In this document: positions 16,857 through 25,472 of the stretch, one piece after another
Layout of the letters: each line of letters begins with the position of its first letter
How positions within the stretch are numbered: the stretch's first letter is position 1
Assembly (NCBI RefSeq): GCF_001421665.1
Contig: NZ_LMKV01000028.1
Location: forward strand, 857 to 64,856
Reading direction: 5' to 3'
DNA from: Sphingobium sp. Leaf26
Lineage (GTDB): Bacteria; Pseudomonadota; Alphaproteobacteria; Sphingomonadales; Sphingomonadaceae
Length of the DNA: 64,000 bases
Notes under the pieces: generated by a model
Told to the model about the DNA's origin: nothing
Seen by the model: only the letters and a program-made list of their open reading frames with translations
Databases searched by the model: none
Position numbers and translations under genes: made by a program

Positions 16857-18377
16857 TCACCCTGCCGATCGGGCTACCGGATTGTTGCCCCATAGCTGGT
16901 CGTAGCGCCAGCCGGACAAATCTTCGACCACCATGGCGGCCGCGGGGGAGGAGGGCGTCGTGGCCCCGCTCCGCAGATGCTCGATCTCGCGCATCAATAT
17001 GTCGTGCGTGGCGGGGCTGAGGCGAAAACGGGTCGAAACGGCGATGCCGAAGGCGAGGCAACCGACGGTCCCCACGCCCAGCAGCAGCGCCATGGTCAGG
17101 ATCGCGCCATGGCTCTGCGCCTGCGCGCCCGACACGAAGCCGCCCGCCTGCATGATGAAACCCACGGCCACCACGGCGGCGGCCTGCGTCGCCTTGCGCA
17201 CGAAGGTCATGACGCCGGCGAAGCTGCCCTCGCGCCGCTGGCCGGTGACGATCTCGTCCACGTCGGCCATATAATTATAGGTCGCCCAGGGAATGTAATT
17301 GAGCGCCCCGCGCCCCAGGCCCACCAGGACGATGGGCAGCCAGATCCACGGGGACGTCGCCGGCACGCCCAGCAGCCACAGCGCCAGCAGCACGAACACG
17401 CCCACGGCGAAATCCGCCGCCGCCACCTGATAGGCTCTCGCCGGCGACGCGCGCAGCGCCAGGTTGATGGCGATGATGACCGCCACGAACTGCACGATAT
17501 ACATGGTGCCCAGCAGGCCCGACGCGATCGCCATCGACCCTGACAGGGCGAAGATCACGAAGAAGGTGAAGGCCGCGTTGAAAATATCCTGGCTGATATA
17601 GCCGCCCAGATACATGCCCAGATGCAGCCGGAACGCCCGGATACGCATGGTCGAAAACAGGTTGCGATACAGCGCCTTCAACGCCTGCCCCGCGCCGCCC
17701 GCGCTTTTCTGCGCCGGCATCGCCGCCATCCCGCCGGGCATATGCCGTTCCCAGCTGAACAGATAGAGCAGCCCCGCCGTCACCATGAACAGCGCGGCAA
17801 AGATCAGGCCCATATAGAAGAAGGTATCGGCGCTGTCCCGGCCCAGAGCGTTGATCAGCCACAGCGGCAGGAAGCCGGCAAGGATCGCCGACGCCTGCCC
17901 GAACAGGATGCGCGCTCCGGCGAATTTCGCCTTGGTCCGATAGTCGGTGGACATTTCCGCCGCCAGCGTCTCGAACGGGATGATCTCCATGGCATAGACC
18001 AGCTCGAACAGCACATAGCTGACCAGATAATACCAGAATCCCTGCCCCGGCAGCCACATCAGCGCAAAGCTGGGCAGCAACGGGATCGCGGCGAGAATGA
18101 AGAAGCGCCGCCGCCCGAACCGTTGCCCCAGCCAGGTCGATCCGAAATGGTCGGAAATATAGCCGATCATGGGGGAAGCGAAGGCGTCCAGGATGCGCGC
18201 GACGGCAAAGATGGTCGCGGCCTGCCCCGCGCTCAATCCACAAAATTGGGTGTAGAAAATCAGCACCCAGCCGGAAATGACCGCCATCGACCCGGCGCCC
18301 AGCACATCGTTGGAGCCATAGGCGAGATAATTTTGCAGGCGGACGGGTCGGGTCGTTTCAGGCACGTGCAATCTCAT
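16857..18377 (-). CDS. MFS/GPH-type sugar transporter
   Basis: A 506-aa membrane protein with about twelve hydrophobic segments. An RFGRRRFFIL motif follows the second or third helix, and the N-terminal YGSNDVLGAGSMAV region with a long C-terminal tail is typical of the glycoside-pentoside-hexuronide:cation symporter family. Relatives import oligosaccharides or uronides. It probably brings in the unsaturated rhamnogalacturonide that the cytoplasmic GH105 (20963) cleaves. A candidate IclR operator lies 52 bp upstream of the ATG. The ATG itself is almost touching a GAGG, so the true start could be a few codons further in (GTG at codon 5). Confidence 0.82.
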   Translation of the reverse strand: MRLHVPETTRPVRLQNYLAYGSNDVLGAGSMAVISGWVLIFYTQFCGLSAGQAATIFAVARILDAFASPMIGYISDHFGSTWLGQRFGRRRFFILAAIPLLPSFALMWLPGQGFWYYLVSYVLFELVYAMEIIPFETLAAEMSTDYRTKAKFAGARILFGQASAILAGFLPLWLINALGRDSADTFFYMGLIFAALFMVTAGLLYLFSWERHMPGGMAAMPAQKSAGGAGQALKALYRNLFSTMRIRAFRLHLGMYLGGYISQDIFNAAFTFFVIFALSGSMAIASGLLGTMYIVQFVAVIIAINLALRASPARAYQVAAADFAVGVFVLLALWLLGVPATSPWIWLPIVLVGLGRGALNYIPWATYNYMADVDEIVTGQRREGSFAGVMTFVRKATQAAAVVAVGFIMQAGGFVSGAQAQSHGAILTMALLLGVGTVGCLAFGIAVSTRFRLSPATHDILMREIEHLRSGATTPSSPAAAMVVEDLSGWRYDQLWGNNPVARSAG

Positions 18378-18428
18378 CCTCGCCGTGGGGTATGCCCGTG
18401 ATTCTTATCCTCGGGCATAGGCATTAAA

Positions 18429-18443
18429 TGCCACATAGTGGAA
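18429..18443. promoter_or_regulatory. Candidate IclR operator upstream of the MFS gene
   Basis: TGCCACATAGTGGAA matches the palindrome TTCCACATAGTGGAA at 14 of 15 positions, the best match in the window. It lies in the 86-bp gap between the GH115 stop and the MFS start. Confidence 0.65.
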
Positions 18444-18463
18444 GTCTATCACGCAATATGAAA

Positions 18464-20938
18464 TTAATGCAAGGCAGGATCGGCCTCGACGGGCAGGAAC
18501 CGCACCGCCTCGATCATCACCCCGCTGTCGCTGGCCGACACTGCCAGATCATGGCCGCCGCCCGCCACTTCTCCGGGCAGCGGCAGGCTCAGCCGATTGT
18601 CCAGCACCCCCATCGCCCAGTCCCGGCTCCCTGTCTCGCGCGGGACGGTCAGCGCATGATCCACACCGTCGATCCCTATCGTCAACCGCAACGGATCGCC
18701 ATCCCGGTCGGCATAGGCGGGCAGCAAGTCCACAATCATCTGCCACCGCCCGGCAGGCAGGGTGACGGCCGCTTTCGCCTGACCGCCAATACTGCTGGCC
18801 GCAAGCATCTCGCCCCGGCGGCCCAGCCCGTCCACCAGCCGCCATCCTGCCCCGGTCACAAAGTCGCGTGGCGCAACACCTGTCCAACTCGCTGTCTCAA
18901 TCGGCCCGCGCGCAGGCCCGATGGCCGGTACAACCGCATCCAACGCCGGCACGATCGGCGGGATCAGGCGATAGCTGCGCCATTGCCCGTCGGCCGGCTC
19001 CACCGCCATCATTCCCCGCCATTTCCCGCCGGCGATGTCGCGATTATAGCGCCGCGTCAGCGCCCCGATCGCGGCATCGGCCTCCTGCGCCACCTGCCCC
19101 CGCCGCGTCGCTTCCGCCAGATCGCCGTCGCGCAGCCTATCATGCGCCTCCGCCGCGAAGAATCGCCGGTTCGCCGCCGCCGATGCCCGCACTGGATAGC
19201 CGACCAGCTCGAAAAAAGCGTCCTGCCGTTCTGGCGCGACCAGCGGCGCGATCCGCCCGACCGCCGCCTCCATCGCCGCAAAGGCCGCCAGCCGCGCATC
19301 GGCCTGCGCCATCGTCAACGGACTTTGCCGCGCTTTCTCGCCCGGCCGATACCATTGAAGATGCTCCGGCCGCCGCGCGAAATTCAGCCGATGATAATCC
19401 CGCAATATCGCCGCAACCGGCTCCGCCACCGCCGCGCCGATCGTCTCCCCGGCCCATTTCTCCACAAATTTATCCACAGGCTCGGCCCGCACGCGCTCCA
19501 CGTCCCACGCCAGGCGCAGGAAATAGTCGGTGCCCAGTTCCGCCGGCTTCAGGTCGCCGACATTGACCACCCACATGGTCTGCGCGCCCATGTCCCAGGC
19601 CCGGCCCATTTCCTGCCGGATCAACGCCGGCGGCGTGGTCGACAGCCAGAGGTATGAAAGCGGCGCGCCGAGATAGGACAGGTGATAATAGACGCCCGAC
19701 CCACCCTTGCGCGCGCGCTCGGCGGCATCGGGGAAATGGCGGATATAGCCGAAATTATCGTCCGGCCACATCAGCGTCACATCATCCGGCACCGTCAGCC
19801 CCGCGCGATAGACGTCCAGCACTTCCTTATAGGGCGTAAAAACCTGCGGCGCCCCGGACAACCCCGCCTTTCCCAGCATTTCCCTTTGATCGGCAAAGAT
19901 CCGTTCCAGCGTGGCCCGCTGTTCCTCCACCGTCTTCGGCCCGACCATCCCGCTGTCATGGATGCCCCGCATCCCCAGCGTCCACACGCTTTCATAGGCG
20001 GCATTGGCCGTCACCCGCTCGCGCCAATAGCGCCGCACGCCATCGGGGTTCTTCAGATAGTCGAAATCCGCCGCCGGCGCGGTCCATTCGCCCACATTGT
20101 TGCGCAGCATCGGCTCGGCATGGCTCGATCCCATCACGATCGCATAGCGATCCGCCAGCGCCGCATTGGCCGGATCGGCATTGAACGGCCGCGTCACCTT
20201 GTGCATCGCCGGCCACAACAGATTGGCCTTCAACCGCAGCAGCAGTTCAAAGACATGTCTGTAGGTCTTCGGCCCCAACGGCTTTTCATTCGGTGCTTGG
20301 CTACCCGCAGCCCAGGGCACCAGTCCCCAATCCTCGTCATTCAAGAACATGCCGCGATATTTCACCGAAGGCGGCCCGAACCGCTGCACGCCCTTCGCGA
20401 CATAGAGCGCATCCCGGTGCAGCGGCACGACATCCGCCCACCAGTGCCAGGGCGACACGCCGATCGCCCGCGACAGTTCGTAAGCGCCATAGGCCGTCCC
20501 TCGCCGGTCGCTGCCCACGATCACCAGCGCGCGGGGAACGCCCGGCGCCGGCCGATCGACGGTGATGATCAGGAAACTCTCCCACGCGCCTTTCAGCTTG
20601 CCGACGTCGATCCGCTTCGCCGCCACCAGCCGGTCGATCGCGGCATGGCGTCCCAGCGTCCCGATCCACACCTGCGCCGCGCCGCCTTCGGACGCGCCGC
20701 TGACGGTCGCGATATCCCGGCGCAGGTCGGCGGCGGCGATCCGTACCACGTCATGATCCGCCGCATCGGTGATGATCCGCGCCGCCTGTCCCCTGGCCGC
20801 CAGCACGAAATCGCCCGCCTGCGCCCGGTCATGCACCCATTCCTCAGCCAGCGCCGGCGTGCCCAGCAAAAATGCCGCCAGCCCGATCAGGCCGACGGCA
20901 TGTCCGCGCAAAAGGCGAAAGAGGTACAGTCCTTCCAC
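18464..20938 (-). CDS. GH115 alpha-glucuronidase
   Basis: An 824-aa exported enzyme with a GTG start at 20938 behind GGGAGGGG and a signal peptide ending near ALAEE. Family GH115 hallmarks are MFLNDEDWGL near residue 195, KANLLWPAMH near 240, SSHAEPMLRNN near 270 and WPDDNFGYIRHFP near 395, with a C-terminal beta-sandwich domain. GH115 enzymes remove alpha-1,2-linked glucuronate or 4-O-methylglucuronate from xylan, and some act on arabinogalactan or gum-arabic-type glycans. In a rhamnose locus this points to a substrate carrying glucuronate caps, possibly Rha-GlcA termini. It is the fourth gene of the rhaM-GH35-GH105-GH115 run. Confidence 0.88.
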   Translation of the reverse strand: MEGLYLFRLLRGHAVGLIGLAAFLLGTPALAEEWVHDRAQAGDFVLAARGQAARIITDAADHDVVRIAAADLRRDIATVSGASEGGAAQVWIGTLGRHAAIDRLVAAKRIDVGKLKGAWESFLIITVDRPAPGVPRALVIVGSDRRGTAYGAYELSRAIGVSPWHWWADVVPLHRDALYVAKGVQRFGPPSVKYRGMFLNDEDWGLVPWAAGSQAPNEKPLGPKTYRHVFELLLRLKANLLWPAMHKVTRPFNADPANAALADRYAIVMGSSHAEPMLRNNVGEWTAPAADFDYLKNPDGVRRYWRERVTANAAYESVWTLGMRGIHDSGMVGPKTVEEQRATLERIFADQREMLGKAGLSGAPQVFTPYKEVLDVYRAGLTVPDDVTLMWPDDNFGYIRHFPDAAERARKGGSGVYYHLSYLGAPLSYLWLSTTPPALIRQEMGRAWDMGAQTMWVVNVGDLKPAELGTDYFLRLAWDVERVRAEPVDKFVEKWAGETIGAAVAEPVAAILRDYHRLNFARRPEHLQWYRPGEKARQSPLTMAQADARLAAFAAMEAAVGRIAPLVAPERQDAFFELVGYPVRASAAANRRFFAAEAHDRLRDGDLAEATRRGQVAQEADAAIGALTRRYNRDIAGGKWRGMMAVEPADGQWRSYRLIPPIVPALDAVVPAIGPARGPIETASWTGVAPRDFVTGAGWRLVDGLGRRGEMLAASSIGGQAKAAVTLPAGRWQMIVDLLPAYADRDGDPLRLTIGIDGVDHALTVPRETGSRDWAMGVLDNRLSLPLPGEVAGGGHDLAVSASDSGVMIEAVRFLPVEADPALH

Positions 20939-20962
20939 AGCCGTCCCCTCCCGCCGCCTGCC

Positions 20963-22078
20963 TCAGATATAGGTCCGCAAAAACTCGCCCAGCGCACAGA
21001 TGGCCAGGCTCTGGCCATAGGGCATGGAGGTGAGGGCGATATCCTTGTAGAATTGCTGGCTACTGCCCATCGCGGTGCCGAAGCTGACCTGCTGCAATTC
21101 GCCCTTGTCATCGATATTGGCCAGCACGCCGCGCACCGCCTTGATGCCGACCGCTTCATAGTGGCGCGGCAAATAGCCCTTCCGCACCGCTTTGAGGATA
21201 CCATAAGCGAAACCGGCGGTGGCCGACGCTTCCAGATAGCTGGTCGGATCGACGATCAGCGTATGCCACAGCCCCGTCTCTGCATCCTGCGTCTCGGCCA
21301 AGGTTTTCACCTGCGCCGCCAGCGTGTCGATCAGGAAGGTGCGGAAGAAATCGCCCTCCGGCAGGTCCAGAATCTCGATGATCTCAGGGATTGCGATCGT
21401 CACCCAGCAATTGCCGCGCGCCCACAAAGCCTGCGCATAATTATGCCGGCCGTTGAAATCCCAGCCATGGAACCACAGGCCCGTCTTCGTATCGTAGAGA
21501 TATTTGATATGGACCAGAAACTGCCGCTTGGCTTCCTCGATATAGGCCGGACGGTTCAGCAGCAGGCCGATCTTGGCCAGCGGCAGCACCGACATCATCA
21601 GCGTGTCGTCCCACATCTCGCCCGGATTCTCGTCATTATAGACGATATGCTGGAACCCGCCTTCCTCGGTCTTGGGCAGGCCGTCGTCGGCCATCAGCCA
21701 TTCGGCCCAGGTGTCGAGATAGGGGATATAGCGCGGGTCCGGCTCATATTCATACAGATAGGCCAGCGTGATGAACGGGGCCATCGTGTTGATATTCTTG
21801 GTCGGCGTACCCTCGGCAAAGCGATCCTCGAACCATTGCTTGATGATCTCCAGCGCCTTGTAATCGCCGGTCTGCTCGAAATAGCGCCACATGCCGAACA
21901 GGCCGACGCCATGGGTCCATTCCCAACCGGCCCAGCCCTTGGTGTCGATGATGCGGCCATCGTCCAGATGGAGCAGGAATTCGCCCGTCTCGTCCTTGAT
22001 ATTGACGAGATTGTCCATCAGCCGGTCGATGGATGCAACGACCTCACTACGCGGGACGTCATGATGGATAGCGGCCAC
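20963..22078 (-). CDS. GH105 unsaturated rhamnogalacturonyl hydrolase
   Basis: A 371-aa alpha/alpha-barrel protein without a signal peptide, so cytoplasmic. The GTG start at 22078 directly follows the TAA of the GH35 gene, and an AAGGAG lies 9 nt upstream inside that gene's end. Family features are GWAGWEWTHGVGLFGMWRY near residues 48-66, MWDDTLMMSVLPLAK near 155 (catalytic Asp), and LWHTLIVDPTSYLEASA near 270. GH105 (YteR/YesR) releases the unsaturated uronate from rhamnogalacturonan disaccharides, giving L-rhamnose plus 5-keto-4-deoxyuronate. Those are the substrates of the LRA pathway and of KduI. No polysaccharide lyase that would generate the unsaturated end is in the window. Confidence 0.92.
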   Translation of the reverse strand: MAAIHHDVPRSEVVASIDRLMDNLVNIKDETGEFLLHLDDGRIIDTKGWAGWEWTHGVGLFGMWRYFEQTGDYKALEIIKQWFEDRFAEGTPTKNINTMAPFITLAYLYEYEPDPRYIPYLDTWAEWLMADDGLPKTEEGGFQHIVYNDENPGEMWDDTLMMSVLPLAKIGLLLNRPAYIEEAKRQFLVHIKYLYDTKTGLWFHGWDFNGRHNYAQALWARGNCWVTIAIPEIIEILDLPEGDFFRTFLIDTLAAQVKTLAETQDAETGLWHTLIVDPTSYLEASATAGFAYGILKAVRKGYLPRHYEAVGIKAVRGVLANIDDKGELQQVSFGTAMGSSQQFYKDIALTSMPYGQSLAICALGEFLRTYI

Positions 22079-25072
22079 TTACTGGATCTCCTTAAGGTCT
22101 GAAGGTGCGTTTGGCGCGGCAACCATCTGCACTGGCAGACCGCCTTTCACGGTATGAAGGGTGACGAGGCGCACGCTTTCCAGCGCGTCGCCCGGCTGGC
22201 CATCGGATGTGACGGCCAGCGCGATATGATTCTTGCCCCGGTGATTGAGGATGCCTTCGGGGATAGGGAAAGTGCGTTGCGGCCCGACATGAGCGACGAA
22301 CTGCCCCATGTTCCAGCCATTGACGAAGATCAGCACGCGATACCGCACCGGCGAGCGCGGTTTGGACGCATCGCCGAAACGCACGCCGATGGTCGCATCC
22401 TGCGCCTTGGGCACATTCAGCGCAAAATCGGTGCGATACCAACTGGTCCCCGCGTCCATTTGCGTCGCGGGCAGGCTGACCTTGCCCCAGGCCCTGTCGT
22501 CAAAACCGGGCAGGTGCCAGCCCATCCGCTCGCCAAATTGGCCGCCATTATTGGCCGGGCCGCGCATCGGATCGGGCAGGTCTTCGCCGCCCTGCTTGCC
22601 CTGAATCTTCCAGTCGATCGGCACGGTGAAGCTGCGCCCGCTGGGACCACCCTCCAGCGATGCCGAAATCAGGCCGCGCGCTTCCTTGTGAAAATCGTCG
22701 CTGTCCAGATCCCAGTTATGGCCGTTGTTGCGGACCATGACCGACACGACATGCGCGCCGCTTTGAGCACCGGCGGGCAGGGCGAAACGCGCCGTCCCGG
22801 TGGTGATCGGCCGGGGCAGGCCGGTCGGCGTCTCCGCCTCGCCGATGAACTGCCCATCGACCCACGCCTGCACCAGTCCCGCGCCGCCCGCACCGTAAAA
22901 GAGCGATAGCGCCTTCGCATCCGGCGTTCCGGTAAAGCGCCCGCGATACCAGACGTCGCCGTCATGAAAGCCATAAGCGTCCATGCTCATATTGGGCTGG
23001 CCGTCCGGGCGGATGGTGGTGGGGGCGTAGGGCCGCCTGTCGATCGCCTGCCAGGCGCTGTCGTCAAAGGCCGGATCGGCTTCCGGCGACCCCTTGGCCA
23101 TGCGCCAGTCGGTCAGCGCGGGTAGAGCGATGTCGGCTGGTCCGCTCAGCGGCTGGGTCGCGATCAGGCTGCCGATGGCCGTGCGCTTGGTCGCGACCGC
23201 CGCCCTGTTCCACATAACCGATCGCACGGCGGCGGGCGCCCAGATTTCCAGAAGGCTTTCCCCGGCGGTGTCGCCGGTCAGCGTCAATGCGCCGCCCTTG
23301 ATCGTCGCGCTGCGCACCAGAGCCGGCCCGCGCACCAGCGCATCGCCCTGCCGCCAATAGCGCGCGCTTTCGGCTTCGTCGGCCAGAATGAGCGTCAGCG
23401 GCGGATGCTCTCCGCCCTCGATCCGCACTGCGGCGCGACCCTGATGCATGTAGCTCAGTTTCAGGTCGCCCTTGGCCGCATCGAACGCGCTCGAAACCTG
23501 CCCCTCCAGCACCGTCACCTTAGGCGCGCCGGCATAGCGCAACACCGTCTCCCCCGGCTCGCCCGCGCGCCCGTAGAGCAGCATGACGCCATCCAGCGAG
23601 GCTTGCAGTTCCGACGTCGAATAGACCAGCCGCTGCCCGTTCAATGTCACGCCCGCGACCAGCCACTTCGCGTCGAAGCCATTTAATTGCATCGGCACCG
23701 TGTAGCGGCCGTCCGGCAGGTCGGCGGTAAAGCTGAACGCATCGTGCGTCTGCCCGTTGGACGGCTTGTGCGTCACCATCAAAAAGCGCGCGTCCGTCTC
23801 CGGGCTTTTATTATGATAGATCTGGATGTTGGGCGACGAAATCACCGGCTGCCCGGCCGGCACCATGCCCGCCAGATCGGGGACGGACGCGATCAGCCCG
23901 CCCAGCGCCTTCATCTCCATGGCCTTGTCGCGCAACACGCGCGGCTCGGAAATGGCCGATCCATAATCATAGCTGGTGAACACCACCGGCGCCGGCAACC
24001 AGCCCCAACTTGTGCCGCCATAGCTCATGTAAAAACTCTGGATGCCGATCCCGTTGGCCAGATTGGTGCCATAGAAAACCCGCTGGAACCGCTTGCCGCG
24101 CTGGATGGCGTTGCACTCGTAACCGCCGTTCGACCCCCAATAGTCGAACCAGCCGCCACCGAACTCCGCAAGAAAACCGGGCGTGTCGGGCGAGGCGGAC
24201 GCGCCGCCCTTCGCTCCGCCCGGACCATAGAAACCCCAGTCGGGCGCGGCGACATCGCGGGTCGGCTTGCCTTCCACGGTGCAGGTGCCGCCGGGATAGC
24301 CATCGAACGCATACATGTCGTTCGGGCCATGCACGACCTTCTCGACTTTAGAGCTTTCCGGCGCCCAATATCCGTTGCGCCCCTGATCATTGTGGAACAG
24401 CGGCACGCTGATCCCATCGGCCCGCGCCTTGGCGTAAAGATGGTCCATGTAGCGGCGCTGCGCCGGTGTCGTCAGCGCCAGCTCATTTTCGATCTGGTGC
24501 AGGATGACGCCATAGCGGCGCTTGGGATCGGCATTGATCTGGTGTTTCGCGATGATCGGATTGATGTGGCTCAGCCATTCGTCGGCGGCCTTCAGATAAT
24601 CGGGGTCATCGGTGCGGGCACGCGCGCGCTGGTTGACCAGCCACCCCGGAAAGCCGCCGCGCGACAGTTCCGCATTCACATAGGGACCGGCACGGGTGAT
24701 GACGTAAAGGCCTTCCTCCTCGGCCATGGTGAGCAGCCGGTCGATGTCGCGGATGCCGCTGAAATCATACACGCCCTGCTTGGGGCTGTGATAGCCCCAG
24801 TCGAAATAGAGGGCGACGCTGTTATACCCGCTCGCCTTCATCTTCTGGAGGATGTCGCGCCAAAGGTCGGGGGAGGGCAGGCGGAACGGGTGGAACTCGC
24901 CGCCCCAGATCACCAGTCGCTTGCCATCGACCATCAACGACCGGGCGTCATAGGATACGCGGCCGAACGTCTTTACCGGCGCGGCAAGATTGGCGGTCGG
25001 CTTCGCCTCCTGCGCAACGGCCGGCATGGCGAGGGTGGACCCCAGCAACAGGGCGGCGATCAACGAACGCAT
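22079..25072 (-). CDS. GH35 beta-galactosidase, exported
   Basis: A 997-aa protein with signal peptide MRSLIAALLLGSTLAMPAVA. The N-terminal GH35 barrel shows GGEFHPFRLP near residue 57, RAGPYVNAELSRGGFPGWL near 125, the catalytic acid Glu in HQIENELA near 190, and a candidate nucleophile Glu in LAEFGGGWFD near 302. Galactose-binding-like beta domains fill the C-terminal half (FVNGWNMGQFV near 910). GH35 enzymes remove terminal beta-galactose, for example from galactan or arabinogalactan side chains of rhamnogalacturonan. It lies 4 bp downstream of rhaM and directly abuts the GH105 start. Confidence 0.92.
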   Translation of the reverse strand: MRSLIAALLLGSTLAMPAVAQEAKPTANLAAPVKTFGRVSYDARSLMVDGKRLVIWGGEFHPFRLPSPDLWRDILQKMKASGYNSVALYFDWGYHSPKQGVYDFSGIRDIDRLLTMAEEEGLYVITRAGPYVNAELSRGGFPGWLVNQRARARTDDPDYLKAADEWLSHINPIIAKHQINADPKRRYGVILHQIENELALTTPAQRRYMDHLYAKARADGISVPLFHNDQGRNGYWAPESSKVEKVVHGPNDMYAFDGYPGGTCTVEGKPTRDVAAPDWGFYGPGGAKGGASASPDTPGFLAEFGGGWFDYWGSNGGYECNAIQRGKRFQRVFYGTNLANGIGIQSFYMSYGGTSWGWLPAPVVFTSYDYGSAISEPRVLRDKAMEMKALGGLIASVPDLAGMVPAGQPVISSPNIQIYHNKSPETDARFLMVTHKPSNGQTHDAFSFTADLPDGRYTVPMQLNGFDAKWLVAGVTLNGQRLVYSTSELQASLDGVMLLYGRAGEPGETVLRYAGAPKVTVLEGQVSSAFDAAKGDLKLSYMHQGRAAVRIEGGEHPPLTLILADEAESARYWRQGDALVRGPALVRSATIKGGALTLTGDTAGESLLEIWAPAAVRSVMWNRAAVATKRTAIGSLIATQPLSGPADIALPALTDWRMAKGSPEADPAFDDSAWQAIDRRPYAPTTIRPDGQPNMSMDAYGFHDGDVWYRGRFTGTPDAKALSLFYGAGGAGLVQAWVDGQFIGEAETPTGLPRPITTGTARFALPAGAQSGAHVVSVMVRNNGHNWDLDSDDFHKEARGLISASLEGGPSGRSFTVPIDWKIQGKQGGEDLPDPMRGPANNGGQFGERMGWHLPGFDDRAWGKVSLPATQMDAGTSWYRTDFALNVPKAQDATIGVRFGDASKPRSPVRYRVLIFVNGWNMGQFVAHVGPQRTFPIPEGILNHRGKNHIALAVTSDGQPGDALESVRLVTLHTVKGGLPVQMVAAPNAPSDLKEIQ

Positions 25073-25076
25073 GGCG

Positions 25077-25391
25077 TCAATCCATGTGGAACAGCAGGGG
25101 GAGCGGCCATTCCTTCGGCTGGTTGCCTGGGCGAACCTCCATCAGCGGCGCCATATAATCCCACCAGCGCTGCATCACCGGATGGTCGGGCAGGCTGTCG
25201 CGGCTGTTATCCTCGCGCAGCTTCAGCACCGCGAACAGGCTCAGCGTCTCTTCGTCCAGAAAGATCGAATAGTCGTGGATGCCAGCTTGGGTCAGCAGAG
25301 TGGACAATTCCGGCCAGATGGCATCATGGCGCTTGCGATATTCGTCCACCACGCCGGGCTTCAGCTGCATCTTGAAGGCATGGACGGACAT
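25077..25391 (-). CDS. rhaM: L-rhamnose mutarotase
   Basis: A 104-aa protein of the standard RhaM/YiiL length and sequence: FKMQLKPGVVDEYRKRHDAI at the N-terminus with the active-site Tyr and His, YSIFLDEET near 41, and MQRWWDYMAPLME near 74 with the substrate-stacking tryptophans. It interconverts alpha- and beta-L-rhamnose and speeds delivery of the right anomer to the rhamnose dehydrogenase. It is the first gene of the rhaM-GH35-GH105-GH115 operon, behind a GGGGAGAG ribosome-binding site and a candidate IclR operator. Confidence 0.95.
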   Translation of the reverse strand: MSVHAFKMQLKPGVVDEYRKRHDAIWPELSTLLTQAGIHDYSIFLDEETLSLFAVLKLREDNSRDSLPDHPVMQRWWDYMAPLMEVRPGNQPKEWPLPLLFHMD

Positions 25392-25418
25392 ATTCTCTCC
25401 CCTCGCTCCAGCTTATGA

Positions 25419-25433
25419 AACCATATTGTGGAA
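25419..25433. promoter_or_regulatory. Candidate IclR operator upstream of rhaM
   Basis: AACCATATTGTGGAA has the perfect right half GTGGAA and a weaker left half relative to TTCCACATAGTGGAA. It is 28 bp upstream of the rhaM ATG, in the 81-bp gap after the GH28 gene. Confidence 0.5.
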
Positions 25434-25472
25434 CGTTCTACCTATATTTGGTAACACCGTCCCATATGTTCG

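Noticed and set aside
19682..22102. 806-codon plus-strand open frame opposite the GH115 and GH105 genes
   Set aside because: Composition (His, Arg, Pro, Gln-rich) and the absence of motifs mark it as a shadow of the two glycoside hydrolase genes.
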